The notes under the pieces: model-generated
Databases searched by the model: none
Seen by the model: the letters and a program-made list of their open reading frames with translations, nothing else
What the model was told of the DNA's origin: nothing
Assembly (NCBI RefSeq): GCF_009931655.1
Contig: NZ_CP047984.1
Location: 4,729,001 to 4,793,000 of the forward strand
Source: Pontibacter russatus
GTDB lineage: Bacteria; Bacteroidota; Bacteroidia; Cytophagales; Hymenobacteraceae
DNA: 64,000 bases
Reading direction: 5' to 3'
Made by a program: the position numbers and the translations under genes
Shown here: piece by piece, positions 63,431 to 64,000 of the stretch
Position numbering within the stretch: position 1 is the first letter of the stretch
Layout: every line of letters starts with the position of its first letter

Positions 63431-64000
63431 CTATAATTTTTGAGCTACAATACTTATGTTCCAATCGTATGGAGCAAGTTCTTTGCCGGACGCCATAAAG
63501 GGGAGGGCAGCCTTTAGCTGGAAGTTATTGATTTTCAGCAGACTTTCTATCTCTGGAAGAAAGTAGTAATGCAAGTGATGCAATTCTTCAAACTCATCAG
63601 TCTTTACATTGTCTTCCAGCAGCAGACAGGTAAACTTTACAAAGGCATCCTGTTTAAGCAAGTCAAGGCTTGTCTCCGAAATCCTGATAATCTCTGTGCT
63701 GTTGCTTTGCTTACGGAGTACCCGTACCGGGGAGTAATCTCTCACAACAGCGTTTCCATTCCAGAAGTCAAAAATAAAGAACCCCTCATCTTCCAGCAGG
63801 TTATATATGTTTGACATTGTTTTGCTCTGGTCTTCGAAAGTGGTTAAATAGTTGACAGCAGAAAACATGGAGATTACCACATCGTATTTTCTGTCTATCT
63901 GGTGGGCTTCCTGAAAAGAGAAATTATACAGGTTAGCGTCCAGGCCATTTGCTTCTGTTAGCTCCCTGGCCTCATCAATCATGCTTGCAGAAATGTCACT
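63431..64000 (-). CDS. SAM-dependent methyltransferase, cut by window edge
   Basis: The C-terminal part (about 189 residues visible) of a class I methyltransferase. The visible start SDISASMIDEAREL is the end of strand 2, where the acidic residue binds SAM, so the motif I region lies beyond the right edge. DVVISMFSAVNYLTTFEDQSKTMSNIYNLLEDEGFFIFDFWNGN is the motif II-III region. It belongs to the glycan locus (2 bp before the next gene) and may methylate a sugar or a lipid-linked intermediate. The 5' end is outside the window. Confidence 0.85.
   Translation of the reverse strand, partial: SDISASMIDEARELTEANGLDANLYNFSFQEAHQIDRKYDVVISMFSAVNYLTTFEDQSKTMSNIYNLLEDEGFFIFDFWNGNAVVRDYSPVRVLRKQSNSTEIIRISETSLDLLKQDAFVKFTCLLLEDNVKTDEFEELHHLHYYFLPEIESLLKINNFQLKAALPFMASGKELAPYDWNISIVAQKL

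Overview
The window looks like a chromosomal segment of a Bacteroidetes member of the Cytophagales, most like Pontibacter or another Hymenobacteraceae. The signs are C-terminal sorting domains of the type IX secretion system, Bacteroidetes-type promoters (TTTG or TTGG, a gap of 19-20, then TAnnTTTG), the gene repertoire, and a GC-rich genome strewn with the hexamer TATATA. There are about 57 recognisable genes, one RNA gene, one complete insertion sequence and three broken genes. The genus is inference; phylum-level placement is well supported.

Layout. 0-10.8 kb holds housekeeping genes on the minus strand (DUF423, DUF2750, glycerophosphodiesterase, dcd, hemL, a periplasmic-binding-fold protein, guaA), an IS982 element sitting in a relic of a T9SS-secreted protein, and two tandem secreted paralogues. 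10.8-13.2 kb is an AT-rich island with a DUF4145 protein and a Cas4-like PD-(D/E)XK nuclease, separated by a perfect 31-bp inverted repeat. 13.2-16 kb has a VanZ-like protein, the SRP RNA gene, fsa and ftsE. 16-30 kb is a surface-glycan locus with a complete five-gene pseudaminic acid pathway (pseB, pseC, pseF, a pseG-acetyltransferase fusion, pseI), a candidate transferase, a flippase and a T9SS-secreted LamG protein. 30-34 kb carries ffh, guanine deaminase and a frameshifted lipoprotein gene.

34.2-42.2 kb appears to deal with sulfur and oxyanions: a small open frame with a run of Cys codons leads into a TonB-dependent receptor gene, followed by a TauE/SafE exporter, an Rrf2 regulator, a ChrB-AraC fusion and the chromate transporter ChrA. 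42-55 kb is mixed housekeeping (methyltransferase, BrkB-like, pdhB, TPR lipoprotein, PspC, ybaB, hisS), with a second T9SS substrate and a histidine-ammonia-lyase homologue that has lost most catalytic residues. 55-64 kb is a second, minus-strand exopolysaccharide/O-antigen locus (polyprenyl glycosylphosphotransferase, O-antigen ligase, Wzy-like protein, four glycosyltransferases, methyltransferase) that runs off the right edge.

The points most worth a second look are the HAL pseudoenzyme beside hisS, the Cys-codon leader, the palindrome-bounded nuclease island, the PseG-acetyltransferase fusion, and the TATATA excess. No tRNA, 16S/23S rRNA or CRISPR array was seen.
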